A stretch of 64,000 nt of DNA from an uncultured delta proteobacterium (GCA_903906315.1 CAIVJW010000293.1:23501-87500); one strand, 5' to 3'; shown: positions 35,056 to 47,316, counted from the first letter of the stretch. A program made the numbers and translations. The notes: generated from the letters alone by a model not told the origin.

Positions 35056-35618
35056 GGCACGTCGAGCGCGGTCACCTTCGCTACGGCCTTCACCGAGTAG
35101 CAGCCGGGCAGCCCGAGCGCGTCGTCCCACACGAGCGATCGCGTCTCGGGGATCAGGTAGCCCTGCGCGATCTCGGCGTACGTGATGTACGCCGCGCACT
35201 TCGACTTCTGCGACGGGTGGAAGCCGTCGTCGCCCTCGAAGTCGAACTCGAGCCTCGTCTGCCCCGCGGCGAGCCCGCCGGCGGCCCACACGGCCTGGAG
35301 CGGCACGACGAGCGTGCCCTTGTAGTCCTGCGTCGTCAGCTTCGTGAGATCGACCGTCGCCGTGTCGGCGCCGTGGACGACGGTCACGTCGGCGGCGCCG
35401 AGCGCGGTGGATCCGCCGGCCCCGCCCCCGCTGCCCGTCGCGGCCGCCCCGCCCGCGCCGCCCGTGCCGGTCGCGGTGGACGTGGACGTCGACGTCGAGG
35501 TCGACGTGGTGACCGCCGTCTGGGTGGGGTTCCCGGAGCTGACGTCTTGGTCGCTGCAGCCCGCGAGGGCGGTGGCGACGGTGAGGAGGGACGAGCGGAG
35601 AGCGCGGGCGACCGACAT
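35052..35618 (-). CDS. lipoprotein at head of TonB-linked operon
   Basis: 188-residue exported lipoprotein. A signal sequence ends ALAGC (lipobox), followed by a TSTSTSTSTS and Gly/Ala linker. The remaining about 110 residues form one compact domain (LVVPLQAVWAAGGLAAGQTR, LEFDFEGDDGFHPSQKSKC, VWDDALGLPGCYSVKAV). The pattern of DGF, a late GLPG and VKAV resembles the molybdopterin-sulfite-oxidase-type fold, but too weakly to claim it. Two cysteines could pair. It overlaps the receptor start by 4 bp, so it probably works with the receptor, perhaps capturing ligand at the surface. Confidence 0.68.
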   Translation of the reverse strand: MSVARALRSSLLTVATALAGCSDQDVSSGNPTQTAVTTSTSTSTSTSTATGTGGAGGAAATGSGGGAGGSTALGAADVTVVHGADTATVDLTKLTTQDYKGTLVVPLQAVWAAGGLAAGQTRLEFDFEGDDGFHPSQKSKCAAYITYAEIAQGYLIPETRSLVWDDALGLPGCYSVKAVAKVTALDVP

Positions 35619-35669
35619 GCGCGAGCATGTACCATTGGGCCACTACGAGGATCAATGAGTAACAACTGT
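35619..35669 (-). promoter_or_regulatory. AT-rich gap before the TonB-linked operon, possible promoter/operator
   Basis: This 51-bp gap separates the regulator's stop from the lipoprotein start and is much richer in A and T than its surroundings. On the minus strand it contains TTGTTA and TTGATC, possible -35 elements. CATGTA (35626-35631) and TACATG (35671-35676) are inverted across the gap. No convincing -10 box or Shine-Dalgarno was found. Confidence 0.35.
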
Positions 35670-36614
35670 CTACATGGGAGCGTCCTCGAAGTCGTACCGG
35701 ATGCTCCCCGCGCCGGCCGGGTCGTAGCCGGCTAGCGACGCGAGGGCCTCGCGGAACGCGGCGGACTGCGCGACCTCGCACACGGCCACGGCCTCGCGCG
35801 CGCCGAGGTGCTCGGCGTAGAGGACGAGGTCGTACGGCTCCTCGGCGATGGGCAGGAAGCGCAGGCCCACGCGCGCGGCCCAGGCCGACGTCGTGAGCGC
35901 CGCGTCCGCCTCGGCGCGCAGTACGGCGCAGACGCCCTCCCGGTGCGAGTCGACGACGGTCGCGGTCGCGTGGAGCGCGTCGAGCGTCACGCCCGCAGCG
36001 GCGAGCGCCCGTTCGAAGTGTGCGCGCACGCCGGCCGTCGGCGCGCGCGTCGCGAGGCGGCGCCCGGCGAGATCGCGCACGCTCGCCAGCGTGGGGCCCG
36101 CGTGCGCGAGCCCGACCTGGCGGCGGACGAGGTGGACGCGCGCGAGCCGCGCGGCCGCGACGTGCGTCGGCGGCGCCTCGCCGTGGAAGCCCGCGAGCAG
36201 CACCTCGCGGGCCGCGAGCAAGTGGAAGGCGGCGCCTCGGTCGGCCTGGACGAAGCCGACGAGCGGCTTCTTCTCGGTGCGAAGCCGCGTGAGCAAGGCC
36301 TCGATCACGAGATCGCCGTTTGCCGCGAGGAGCGGCGGCGGGGCAGCCGACGCGCCGGCCGCGGGCTGCGCGAGTGGGGCCACCTGCGGCGCCGGCGGCG
36401 TGGGGGGGGCCGCCCCGCCGCGCCCGGCGGACCACGCGAGCACCTCGTCGCGCAGGAAGCGCCACTCCGATCCGACGCGCCGGGCGGGCAGGCCCTGCTC
36501 GAGCAGCCGATAGACCTGCTTCGGGTGCACCCGGAGCAGGCGGGCGACCTCGGCGCTCTTCAGGAGGTCGTCGCCCGCGGGGGCGGCGCTGCGATCGCTA
36601 CGGTGCTCGCTCAC
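35670..36614 (-). CDS. HTH (excisionase-type) regulator with PBP-like ligand-binding domain
   Basis: 314-residue predicted regulator. Residues about 15-65 are an excisionase/MerR-type helix-turn-helix (KSAEVARLLRVHPKQVYRLL, then RRVGSEWRFLRDEVLAW). After a proline-rich linker, residues about 100-305 match periplasmic-binding-protein-like domains used as cytosolic sensors (ALLTRLRTEKKPLVGFVQ, DLAGRRLATRAPTAGVRAHFE). This two-domain layout is used by molybdate- and tungstate-responsive regulators in some bacteria. GTG 36614 is used. It lies 51 bp upstream of the lipoprotein on the same strand, so it is a natural candidate to control the operon; its ligand is not known. Confidence 0.82.
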   Translation of the reverse strand: MSEHRSDRSAAPAGDDLLKSAEVARLLRVHPKQVYRLLEQGLPARRVGSEWRFLRDEVLAWSAGRGGAAPPTPPAPQVAPLAQPAAGASAAPPPLLAANGDLVIEALLTRLRTEKKPLVGFVQADRGAAFHLLAAREVLLAGFHGEAPPTHVAAARLARVHLVRRQVGLAHAGPTLASVRDLAGRRLATRAPTAGVRAHFERALAAAGVTLDALHATATVVDSHREGVCAVLRAEADAALTTSAWAARVGLRFLPIAEEPYDLVLYAEHLGAREAVAVCEVAQSAAFREALASLAGYDPAGAGSIRYDFEDAPM

Positions 36615-36692
36615 GCCCCCGTCGTACCACGCCCCGCGCGCGCGACGTCGCCCGCACGCGGCGCGCGCCGGAGCCCGCGCGGCGGTTGTCGG

Positions 36693-37769
36693 TCAGCGGA
36701 AGTGGAGCAGGATGCTGACCACGAGCGCCGTCAGCCCGACCGCGAGCCCGATGCCCGCCACCGCGAGGGCCGCGTTGCCCTGCAGGATCGGCGAGACGCC
36801 CGCGCCCGTCGCCGACGCCGGCAGGCCCGGCAGCGAGCCCCGGCCCGTGCTTGGGCCGCTCGTGGGCATCCGGTCCGTCGCGCGCCGCCCGACCTTGCCG
36901 TAACGCGCCCCGCGCAGCTCCTTGATGGCCGCTTCCATCTGCTGAGCGAGCACGCCGGCCGAGGCCATGCGCTGATCGCGGTCGCGGCGCAGGCACCCGT
37001 CGACGACCGCGGCGACGACCGGCGGCAGGTTCGGGTTGCGCTTCGACACGGGGTCGGCGTCCTGCACGAGGATGCGGACCATGAGCGCGTTGTAGTTCGG
37101 CGCGTCGTGCGGGAGCGTCCCCGTCAGCGCCTCGTACATCACGACGCCGAGCGACCAGACGTCCGCGCGCCCGTCGAGATCGTCGCGCCCCGCGGCTTGC
37201 TCCGGGCTCATGTACGCCGGCGAGCCGACGACGGTGCCCGCGCGCGTGAGGTTGAACGCGCCGCGCCCCTCGCTCTCGAACACCTTGCTGATCCCGAAGT
37301 CGAGGACCTTCGCCACGCGCTCGCCCGAAGCGGCGTGGTGGACGTAGATGTTCGCCGGCTTCAGGTCGCGGTGGACGATGCCGAGCGCGTGCGCGATGTC
37401 GAGCGCTCGCGCGACGCCGACGAACAGCTCGAACAGCGGCTCGGGCTCGATCGTCCCCTCGCGCTTGAGCCAGGTGTCGATGCCCTCGCCCTCGAGCAGC
37501 TCGAACACGAGGAACGGCGAGCCGTCCTCGGCCTGACCGAGGTCGAGGATCTCGACGTTGCTCGGGCTGCGCACGCGGCCGCCGGCCTTCGCCTCGTTGA
37601 AGAAGCGCTGGAGCTTCACCGCGTCGTCGGCGACCTCGGGGCGCAGCACCTTGAGCGCGACGTCGCGGTCGATGAGCTCGTTCTTGGCGTGCCACACCGT
37701 CCCGCTCGCGCCGCTGCCGAGGATGCGGATGAGACGATAGCGGGAGTGGATCAGTTCGCCGGGCTGCAA
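36693..37769 (-). CDS. Hanks-type Ser/Thr protein kinase
   Basis: Predicted 358 residues from TTG 37769. The glycine loop (LGSGASGTVW) begins near residue 18, the ATP-binding Lys is K40, HRDLKPAN is at 133-140, DFG at 157-159, and YMSPEQ follows. A basic linker leads to one C-terminal membrane segment (the last about 25 residues). There is no outer sensor domain at all. TTG 37769 gives the QPGELIHSRYRLIRILG opening common in myxobacterial kinases, but a GTG at 37862 gives a longer, arginine-rich N-terminus. It is upstream of the regulator gene by 78 bp on the same strand. Confidence 0.85.
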   Translation of the reverse strand: MQPGELIHSRYRLIRILGSGASGTVWHAKNELIDRDVALKVLRPEVADDAVKLQRFFNEAKAGGRVRSPSNVEILDLGQAEDGSPFLVFELLEGEGIDTWLKREGTIEPEPLFELFVGVARALDIAHALGIVHRDLKPANIYVHHAASGERVAKVLDFGISKVFESEGRGAFNLTRAGTVVGSPAYMSPEQAAGRDDLDGRADVWSLGVVMYEALTGTLPHDAPNYNALMVRILVQDADPVSKRNPNLPPVVAAVVDGCLRRDRDQRMASAGVLAQQMEAAIKELRGARYGKVGRRATDRMPTSGPSTGRGSLPGLPASATGAGVSPILQGNAALAVAGIGLAVGLTALVVSILLHFR

Positions 37770-37944
37770 CGCGAGGCCAGCATAGCGGGGAATTCGGCGG
37801 GGACTGAATCCCCTTTGCCGCGTTCCGCGACGGGTCCGTTTTCGCCCCGATCGCCCGCCCACGCCCGGCCCGCGCCGACCCGTCCGGATTGGCGTGCGCC
37901 CCTGCGCCGAGGGCGCACGGATCCCCCCGCCCCGTCCGCTCCCC

Positions 37945-37996
37945 GACGCGCAGAAGGCGCCCCTCTCGCTCGGGAGAGGGACGCCTTCTGCGCGTC
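37945..37996. terminator. long palindrome downstream of glnA
   Basis: GACGCGCAGAAGGCG (37945-37959) pairs perfectly with 37982-37996, and inside it CCCTCTC (37961-37967) pairs with GAGAGGG (37974-37980), with one mismatch and a 6-nt loop. The 22-pair hairpin begins 28 bp after the glnA stop. There is no T-tract, so it may be a transcript-stabilising hairpin or a dispersed repeat rather than a true terminator. Confidence 0.6.
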
Positions 37997-38023
37997 ACGA
38001 GGCGGGCGCGGTGCCCGCGCCGC

Positions 38024-39436
38024 TCACACGTCGTAGTAGAGGTAGAACTCGTAGGGCACGGGCCGGAGGCGGATCGCGTCGACCTCCTTCTCGCGCTTGA
38101 TGTCGATCCAGGTCTTGAGGAGATCGCGCGTGAACACGTCGCCCTTCAGCAGGAACTCGTGGTCGCGCTCGAGCGTGTCGAGGGCCTCGTCGAGCGAGCC
38201 GGGCATGTGCGGCACCTCCTTCAGCTCCTCGGGCGACAGCGCGTAGATGTCCTTGTCGAGCGGGTCGCCCGGGTCGATCCGGTTCTGCACGCCGTCGAGG
38301 CCGGCCATCATCATGGCCGCGAACGCGAGGTACGGGTTGCACGACGGGTCGGGGAAGCGCACCTCGATGCGGCGCGCCTTCGGCGAGTTGCCCGCGAGCA
38401 CCGGGATGCGGATCGACGCCGAGCGGTTGCGGCTCGAATACGCGAGGTTGACCGGCGCCTCGTAGCCCGGCACCAGGCGGCGGTAGCTGTTCGTCGTCGG
38501 GTTCGTCAGCGCCGCGATGGCCTTCGCGTGCTTGAGGATGCCGCCGATGTACCAGAGCGCCATGTCCGAGAGCCCCGCGTAGCCGTCGCCGGCGAAGAGC
38601 GGCTTGCCGTCCTTCCAGAGCGACTGGTGCACGTGCATGCCGCTGCCGTTGTCGCCGAAGAGCGGCTTCGGCATGAACGTCGCCGTCTTGCCGTTCTTCT
38701 TGGCGATGTTCTTCACGACGTACTTGAACCAGAGCAGGTTGTCGCCCGTCGTCGTGAGCGTGGAGTAGCGGAAGCCGATCTCGCACTGCCCGGCGGACGC
38801 GACCTCGTGGTGGCCGACCTCGACGTGGATGCCCGAGTCGATGAGCGCGGTCATCATCTCGCCGCGGATGTCGCCGAGAGCGTCCGTCGGGGCCACGGGG
38901 AAGTAGCCCTCCTTGTGGCGGACCTTGTGCGCGAGGTTCGGGCCGGCCTTGCCCGTGTTCCAGGCGGCCTCGTCGGAGTCGAGCTCGTAGAACGCGCCGC
39001 GCGGGTTGTTCTCGTAGCGGACGGAGTCGAAGAGGAAGAACTCGGCCTCCGGGCCCATGAAGACCGTGTCGGCGATGCCCGTCGACTTGAGGTGGTTCTC
39101 GGCCTTCTGCGCGATGTAGCGCGGGTCGCGGCCGTAGGGCTGCCCGGTCACCGGGTCGCTGATCTTGCAGACCATGCTCAGCGTCTTCTGCGCGTGGAAC
39201 GGGTCGAGCCGCGCCGACGACGGGTCCGGCGTGAGCTGCATGTCCGACGCATTGATCGGCTGCCAGCCGCGGACGCTCGAGCCGTCGAACCCGAGGCCCT
39301 CCTCGAAGAGCGTGTCGTCGAGCCGGCTCACCGGGATCGTCGTGTGCTGCCAGATGCCCGGCAGGTCGACGAACTTGAGGTCGACGAACTTGCACCCGTT
39401 GTCGCTCGCGAACGCGATGACGTCTTTCGGCTTCAT
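38024..39436 (-). CDS. glnA: glutamine synthetase type I
   Basis: 470-residue GSI enzyme, forming glutamine from glutamate, ammonia and ATP. The N-terminal beta-grasp and catalytic domain are complete: [52 protein letters not shown], and NRSASIRIP. The adenylylation-site tyrosine is present in [10 protein letters not shown], where GSI-beta enzymes have NLYDLPPEE. This implies control by a GlnE adenylyltransferase. ATG 39436 is preceded by GGAAGGGAAG. It follows glnB by 50 bp on the same strand, as in many glnBA operons. Confidence 0.97.
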   Translation of the reverse strand: MKPKDVIAFASDNGCKFVDLKFVDLPGIWQHTTIPVSRLDDTLFEEGLGFDGSSVRGWQPINASDMQLTPDPSSARLDPFHAQKTLSMVCKISDPVTGQPYGRDPRYIAQKAENHLKSTGIADTVFMGPEAEFFLFDSVRYENNPRGAFYELDSDEAAWNTGKAGPNLAHKVRHKEGYFPVAPTDALGDIRGEMMTALIDSGIHVEVGHHEVASAGQCEIGFRYSTLTTTGDNLLWFKYVVKNIAKKNGKTATFMPKPLFGDNGSGMHVHQSLWKDGKPLFAGDGYAGLSDMALWYIGGILKHAKAIAALTNPTTNSYRRLVPGYEAPVNLAYSSRNRSASIRIPVLAGNSPKARRIEVRFPDPSCNPYLAFAAMMMAGLDGVQNRIDPGDPLDKDIYALSPEELKEVPHMPGSLDEALDTLERDHEFLLKGDVFTRDLLKTWIDIKREKEVDAIRLRPVPYEFYLYYDV

Positions 39437-39486
39437 GGTCTTCCCTTCCAATGGTCCTGGCGAGGGCGAGCCCTCGCACGAGCGTT

Positions 39487-39861
<375 letters not shown>

Positions 39862-40010
39862 CTACGCCCTCCCTCGTTTCGGGAACGTTTCGACGAGGCG
39901 TCGCGTCGAGGAAAACCGCCGCCTCGCCGCGCGGATGCGTTGTCGAAGCGCGCCGGGTCGCCTACGCTGGCGCGCCGGTCCCCCGCTCGCCGAAACGCCC
40001 CGCGCCGACG

Positions 40011-42815
<2,805 letters not shown>

Positions 42816-42819
42816 CAGC

Positions 42820-43401
42820 ATGCTGGTGATCCCTCCCCGCGGCGAGGTCCGCGTCCACCCGATCCAGACCGATCGGCTCCTCCTGGCGCCGGTCGACGCG
42901 ACCGACGGCAACGACCTGTGGGCTGCCGTCGACGCGTCGCGCGCGACGCTCCAGCGCTGGCTGCCGTGGGTGCAGTTTCACTCCGACTCCGCCGCGAGCA
43001 CGCGCTTCGCCGAGGCCTGCGCGGCGGACTGGGACCAGGGCCGCGCGCTGCGGTTCATCATCCGCGACCGGTCGACCCGGGCCCTCCTCGGCATCGTCGG
43101 CCTCGAGGCGTGCGTCCACATGCACCGCGGCACCGAGCTCGGCTACTGGCTGCGGCGCGACGCCACGCACCGCGGCGTCATGACCGAGGCCGCGCGCGCC
43201 ACCGTCGACTTCGCGTTCCGTCACATGGGCGCGAACCGCGTGCGCGTCGCGGCCGCCACGGACAACCACCCCTCGCTGCGCGTGATCGGCCGCCTCGGCT
43301 TCAAGTTCGAGGGCATCGCGCGCCAGGCGGAGTGGTGCGACGGACGCTGGCTCGACCACGCCGTGTTCGCCCTCGTCGCCAACGATCTCGCGGCCCGCTG
43401 A
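42820..43401 (+). CDS. RimJ/RimL-type GNAT acetyltransferase
   Basis: 193-residue acetyltransferase. The RimJ/RimL signature is present: TDRLLLAPVDATDG, the region GIVGLEACVHMHRGTELGYWL, and the acetyl-CoA loop and helix RRDATHRGVMTEAARATVDFAF, then NHPSLRVIGRLGFKFEGIAR. The family acetylates N-termini of ribosomal proteins or small amines and antibiotics. It begins 4 bp after the kinase stop, so the two are probably co-transcribed. Substrate unknown. Confidence 0.88.
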   Translation: MLVIPPRGEVRVHPIQTDRLLLAPVDATDGNDLWAAVDASRATLQRWLPWVQFHSDSAASTRFAEACAADWDQGRALRFIIRDRSTRALLGIVGLEACVHMHRGTELGYWLRRDATHRGVMTEAARATVDFAFRHMGANRVRVAAATDNHPSLRVIGRLGFKFEGIARQAEWCDGRWLDHAVFALVANDLAAR

Positions 43402-43677
43402 TCGCACGGCGCGGTCGCGCCCGTCCCCTTCGAGGCCCGCTCCGCGACGACCCCCCGAGGTCGGCGTCGGGCGCGTGCGCCGCCCTGCGGGGCCGGATCG
43501 AACGCCCGCGCGACCCGTGCGCGCGGAGGTCCGGCCACGCGACGACGCTCCGCTCCCCACGGTGGCGCGCGGCCGCTGCACCGACCCGGATCGCCTGCGC
43601 GCGATCGACGCCAGCGAGGACCGTGGCGCGATCGGGCGGGTCTGCCCCCGGAACGACCGCGGCGCTCGCCGACGACG

Positions 43678-44538
43678 TCAGTGCTTCACGTTGAGGTCCG
43701 CGAGCGCCATGCGCGCGTCGTTGAGCAGTCGCGAGTCCGGAAAGCGCCGGATGAACGATCGCAAGGTCGACTTCGCGTCGTTCCAGGCCTGGATGTCCAC
43801 GAGGCACTCGGCCAGGAGCATCGTGGCGTCGTCCATGATCTCCTTGTCGGGTGAGGCCTCCGAGAGCTGCGTCAGGATCGGGACCGCGTCGCGCTGGCGC
43901 GACAGCTTCCGGTAGGCGCGCGCGAGCTGCAGCCGCGCCGAGGGCACGTGCGAGGCGGAGTCCTTCTGCCGGATGGCGTCCTCGAACGACACGGCCGCCT
44001 CGTGCCAGCGCCCCGTGCGCGCGTGATCGAGCCCCTGCTGGTAGGACCGGATGGATAGCTCCGAGCGGGCCCGATCGACCGCGTCGGTGAAGTAGGCGAG
44101 CTCGGCGCGCGTGATCGGCTCCTTGCGGAGCGCGTCGAAGCCGTCGATGACCTCCTGACGGCGCTCTGCACGCACGAGCTCGTAGAACGCCGCCGCCGCG
44201 CCCTCGGCCTTCACGCGCTCGTCGGACCTGCGGCTCGCGTCGCGGAGGTCGGTCTCGAGCTTCGCGACCTTCTCGCGCGCGCCCTTCGTCTCGGCCTGGA
44301 CCGAGTCGACGCGCGAGTCCCACGCGACCTTCACGACGCCGATGACGACGACGACGAACAGCGCGTTCGCGGCCGCGCTGTTCCAGATGGCCCGGCGCTC
44401 GAAGGCGATCTGCCGCTTCGAGATGCTCTTCAGGTCCGCCGCGAGCGCGTTCGTCAGGTTGTTGGTCTTGATGACGAGCCCGCGAGATTCGACGATCTCG
44501 CGCTTGATCTCCCGCATCTCCTCGTCGGCGTCGTGCAT
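43678..44538 (-). CDS. TPR protein with N-terminal membrane anchor
   Basis: 286 residues from ATG 44538. A charged coil (DADEEMREIKREIVESRGL) precedes one membrane segment (ANALFVVVVIGVVKVAW, about residues 58-75), then a coiled-coil stretch. TPR-like units follow (SYQQGLDHARTGRWHEAAVSFEDAI, ARLQLARAYRKLSRQRDAVPIL, DATMLLAECLVDIQAWNDAKST). It resembles cell-division or Tol-linked TPR proteins (YbgF-like) in layout, without a clear match. The frame upstream of 44538 runs antisense into efp and is not used. 276 bp of featureless sequence separate it from the convergent acetyltransferase gene. Confidence 0.75.
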   Translation of the reverse strand: MHDADEEMREIKREIVESRGLVIKTNNLTNALAADLKSISKRQIAFERRAIWNSAAANALFVVVVIGVVKVAWDSRVDSVQAETKGAREKVAKLETDLRDASRRSDERVKAEGAAAAFYELVRAERRQEVIDGFDALRKEPITRAELAYFTDAVDRARSELSIRSYQQGLDHARTGRWHEAAVSFEDAIRQKDSASHVPSARLQLARAYRKLSRQRDAVPILTQLSEASPDKEIMDDATMLLAECLVDIQAWNDAKSTLRSFIRRFPDSRLLNDARMALADLNVKH

Positions 44539-44692
44539 CGCGCGCCACGAATCTAGCAGGGGCGGGACCGGCGAGCCCCACGCGCGCCACCACCTCCGGT
44601 TCGAGTCGCCCGGGGCGTTCCCGCCACGTCGGGCTGTGCTCTCCGCCCGCCTCGTGCTAGACGGCCGCCCTCCCCGCACCTCAGGAACACCC

Positions 44693-45256
44693 ATGGACAC
44701 GAGCGATCTCCGCAAAGGCCTGAAGATCATGGTCAACGACCAACCCTGCGTGGTGGTCGAGAACCAGTTCGTCAAGCCGGGTAAAGGCCAGGCTTTCAGC
44801 CGGGTGAAGCTGAAGAGCCTCTCGACGGGCACGAGCTTCGAGCGCACGTACAAGTCGGGCGAGAAGCTCGACCCGGCGGACGTCGAGACGCGGACGCTCC
44901 AGTTCATCTACCCGGACGGCACGGACTTCGTGTTCATGGACGCGCAGACCGGCGAGCAGATCCACGTCAACGGCGACAAGGTCGGCGACGACGCGCGCTG
45001 GATGTCGGACGGCATGAACGTCGACGTCACCGTCTTCAAGGGCGTGGCGATCGGCGTCGAGCTCCCCGCCCACGTGGTGCTCCAGATCGTCGAGAGCGAG
45101 CCCGGCATCAAGGGCGACACCGCCAGCGGCGCCACCAAGCCCGCCAAGCTCTCGACCGGCGCGACCGTCAACGTCCCGCTCTTCGTGAAAGAAGGGGAGT
45201 GGGTCAAGGTCGACACGCGCGAGGGCACCTACCTCGAGCGCGTCAACCGCGGCTGA
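44693..45256 (+). CDS. efp: translation elongation factor P
   Basis: 187-residue EF-P, which helps ribosomes form peptide bonds at polyproline runs. All three domains are present: the KOW-like N-domain (MDTSDLRKGLKIMVN), the modification loop KPGKGQAF with the conserved Lys, and the C-domain with VPLFVKEGEWVKVDTREG. The lysine loop is of the beta-lysylation (EpmA) type rather than the arginine type. Many proline-rich proteins are encoded nearby, which fits a need for EF-P. It is divergent from the TPR gene. Confidence 0.97.
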   Translation: MDTSDLRKGLKIMVNDQPCVVVENQFVKPGKGQAFSRVKLKSLSTGTSFERTYKSGEKLDPADVETRTLQFIYPDGTDFVFMDAQTGEQIHVNGDKVGDDARWMSDGMNVDVTVFKGVAIGVELPAHVVLQIVESEPGIKGDTASGATKPAKLSTGATVNVPLFVKEGEWVKVDTREGTYLERVNRG

Positions 45257-45263
45257 TGCCGCC

Positions 45264-45306
45264 TCGAGGAGAGGCCGTGCGGCCCCGCGCCGTCGCCTCT
45301 CCTCGA
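45264..45306. terminator. inverted repeat between efp and convergent lipoprotein gene
   Basis: TCGAGGAGAGGC (45264-45275) pairs with GCCTCTCCTCGA (45295-45306), a 12-bp stem with a 19-nt loop that is itself GC-rich. It starts 7 bp after efp. No T-tract follows, so termination is inferred from position. Confidence 0.55.
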
Positions 45307-45363
45307 CCTCGCGCCTGCCGTGCGCCCTCCTGCCACGCCGAGGGCGCACCGTGATCGCGCTGG

Positions 45364-47316
45364 CTAACGCGCCTCGTAGATCGCCGCCCCCGCCGAGGTG
45401 ACGCAGGCGATCCGCCGGCCGCCGTTCGCCGGCGTGCAGCTCCACGCCTTCGCGAGATCGGGCCCGGTCCAGCGCGCCGCGCCGGGCTTCGCCTTGCCGA
45501 GATCGCTCATCACCAGGACGCCGCCCGGCAGCGGGAGTGCCGCGACGCGGCCATCCGGGGAGCGCGCGCTGCCGACCGTCCGCGCCGCGGCCGCGTCGAG
45601 GGAGACGGACGTCGCGGTGGTCCCGCGTTCGGACGCGCTGATCTCGACGACCTCCGAGCCGACACCGAAGCGGAGCGGCGACCCCCCGTCGAGCGGCACC
45701 ACCGGCACGCTCGCGAGGGACGCGCACAGCGCCGCGGGCAGGCCGCTCGGCCCCACGGGCGTCGCGATCGGGAGAGGCAGCTCCTGCTTCGACGAAGCCG
45801 ACTCGAAGAGCGCCGTGAGCCAGGGGCCGCCGCACCGCTGCGCGATGCTCGCGAGCCGCGGCCGCTCGCTGGCCGCGGTGGCGTCGCCGGCCTTCGTCGG
45901 CAGGGCGAGCGACGCGGGCCACGGGCGCGTCTCGGGCGCGTCCTCTTCCGTGAACCCACCCGCGGTGCGGACGCGCGTGACGCCGCCGGTCGTGCGGACC
46001 AGCAGATCGCCGCTCGCCTCGAACGCGAGGGGGATCCACGCGGGCGCGCCCGTCATGCTCGCGTCCGGCGTCGCCGCCGAGTGAAAGATCTCCTTGCCGG
46101 TCACCGTCGGCGTCGCCTTGGCGAGGAGCTTCTCGAGCTCGCGCCGTCGCCCGCTGCCCTTGCCGGCGCCCGCCTCGCCCGCGGGCGCGCGCGCCTCGAG
46201 CCTCGCGAGCGCGCCGGCTGCGCGGAGCGGCTCGCCGAGCGTGATCCCCGCGAGCCCCTCGGCGAACGTGGCCTCCTCGAGCGATCGCGCCGGCCCGCAC
46301 GTCAGCCGACCCGCAGCGGAGAACGTCACCGGGGCTTCGCCGTCCTCGGCGCACAGCGCAGCGTGCAGGCGCCGCAGCTGCGCGGCTGCCGCAGCGACGT
46401 CCTTCGCGGTCGCCTTGCGGCGCGCGTCGTCGACGAGCTTCGCGGCGAGCGCGGCCATCGACGCCTCGGGCTCGGAGGGGTCGCGCGCGAGGCCAGCGGG
46501 CCGGTCGAGGAAGCGCACGGCGGCCTTGGCCGCGGGCGCGGCGGGGAAGGGAGGAGGAGCGCCGCCGAGCGTCGCCGTGACCGAGGGGTCGTCGCGCCCG
46601 TCGCCGTCGCGATCGGCCGCCTCCACCGCGAGATCGATCGGCGCGTCGGTCGGTCGCACGGCGACCTCGAGCGCGACCGTCGGTCGCACCGGCTTCGGCC
46701 CCGGATCGGCGAGCCGTACGAGCGTCAGCCATCGGCCGGGCTGCGGTCCGCAGGGGCGCGCCACGTCGAGCAGCACCGTGCGCGATCCCACCTGCGACAT
46801 CGACGCATGGACCTTGCAAATCCCCGGCGCGGGCGCCGGCGGCGGGCCGCCGACGATCTCGACCGGCGGCGCGTCCTTCTCCGCGCCCGACGCGAAGAAC
46901 AGGCTCCCGTCGTCGCCTTCGAGGGTGTGCGCGAACGCGAGCAGGTCGGCCGTCCCGTCGCCGTCCGCGTCGATCACGATCCCGCGCGTGAACGTGCGCC
47001 CCGCCGGCGCGGCGACCGTCCGGCCCGGCGCGAGCGCCCACGCGCGCCCGTCGCCCGCCGGCGTCGTCGCCACCGCGGAGATCGCTGGCGGCAACGTGCC
47101 CGCGCCCGCATCCGGCTGCGTGGGGTGGGCGGACGCGACTCCGCCGCCGGCGTCGTCGGCGCCGATCCGGAACGGCGTGTACGGGCGGTCCCGGTGGCAG
47201 CCGTCGCAGCCCGCGCCGACCGACGCGATCGCGAGCCCGAAGGACGCGAGCGCGACGCGCGGGCCCCAGGGGGCGCCGGGGAAGAAACTCGTGGGGAGGG
47301 GCGGCGCGTTGGCCAT
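45364..47316 (-). CDS. exported lipoprotein with calcium-loop-like motifs
   Basis: Predicted 650 residues. A signal peptide ends SVGAGC (lipobox). A segment with DADGDGTADL and later DRDGDGRDD looks like calcium-binding thrombospondin-3/FG-GAP loops, at about residues 115 and 235. The central part is helical and charged (LVDDARRKATAKDVAAAAAQLRR), and the C-terminal third is beta-rich. I do not recognise the family. ATG 47316 is chosen for the signal sequence. It is divergent from the DUF5522 gene across 63 bp. Role unknown; surface structure is likely. Confidence 0.7.
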   Translation of the reverse strand: MANAPPLPTSFFPGAPWGPRVALASFGLAIASVGAGCDGCHRDRPYTPFRIGADDAGGGVASAHPTQPDAGAGTLPPAISAVATTPAGDGRAWALAPGRTVAAPAGRTFTRGIVIDADGDGTADLLAFAHTLEGDDGSLFFASGAEKDAPPVEIVGGPPPAPAPGICKVHASMSQVGSRTVLLDVARPCGPQPGRWLTLVRLADPGPKPVRPTVALEVAVRPTDAPIDLAVEAADRDGDGRDDPSVTATLGGAPPPFPAAPAAKAAVRFLDRPAGLARDPSEPEASMAALAAKLVDDARRKATAKDVAAAAAQLRRLHAALCAEDGEAPVTFSAAGRLTCGPARSLEEATFAEGLAGITLGEPLRAAGALARLEARAPAGEAGAGKGSGRRRELEKLLAKATPTVTGKEIFHSAATPDASMTGAPAWIPLAFEASGDLLVRTTGGVTRVRTAGGFTEEDAPETRPWPASLALPTKAGDATAASERPRLASIAQRCGGPWLTALFESASSKQELPLPIATPVGPSGLPAALCASLASVPVVPLDGGSPLRFGVGSEVVEISASERGTTATSVSLDAAAARTVGSARSPDGRVAALPLPGGVLVMSDLGKAKPGAARWTGPDLAKAWSCTPANGGRRIACVTSAGAAIYEAR

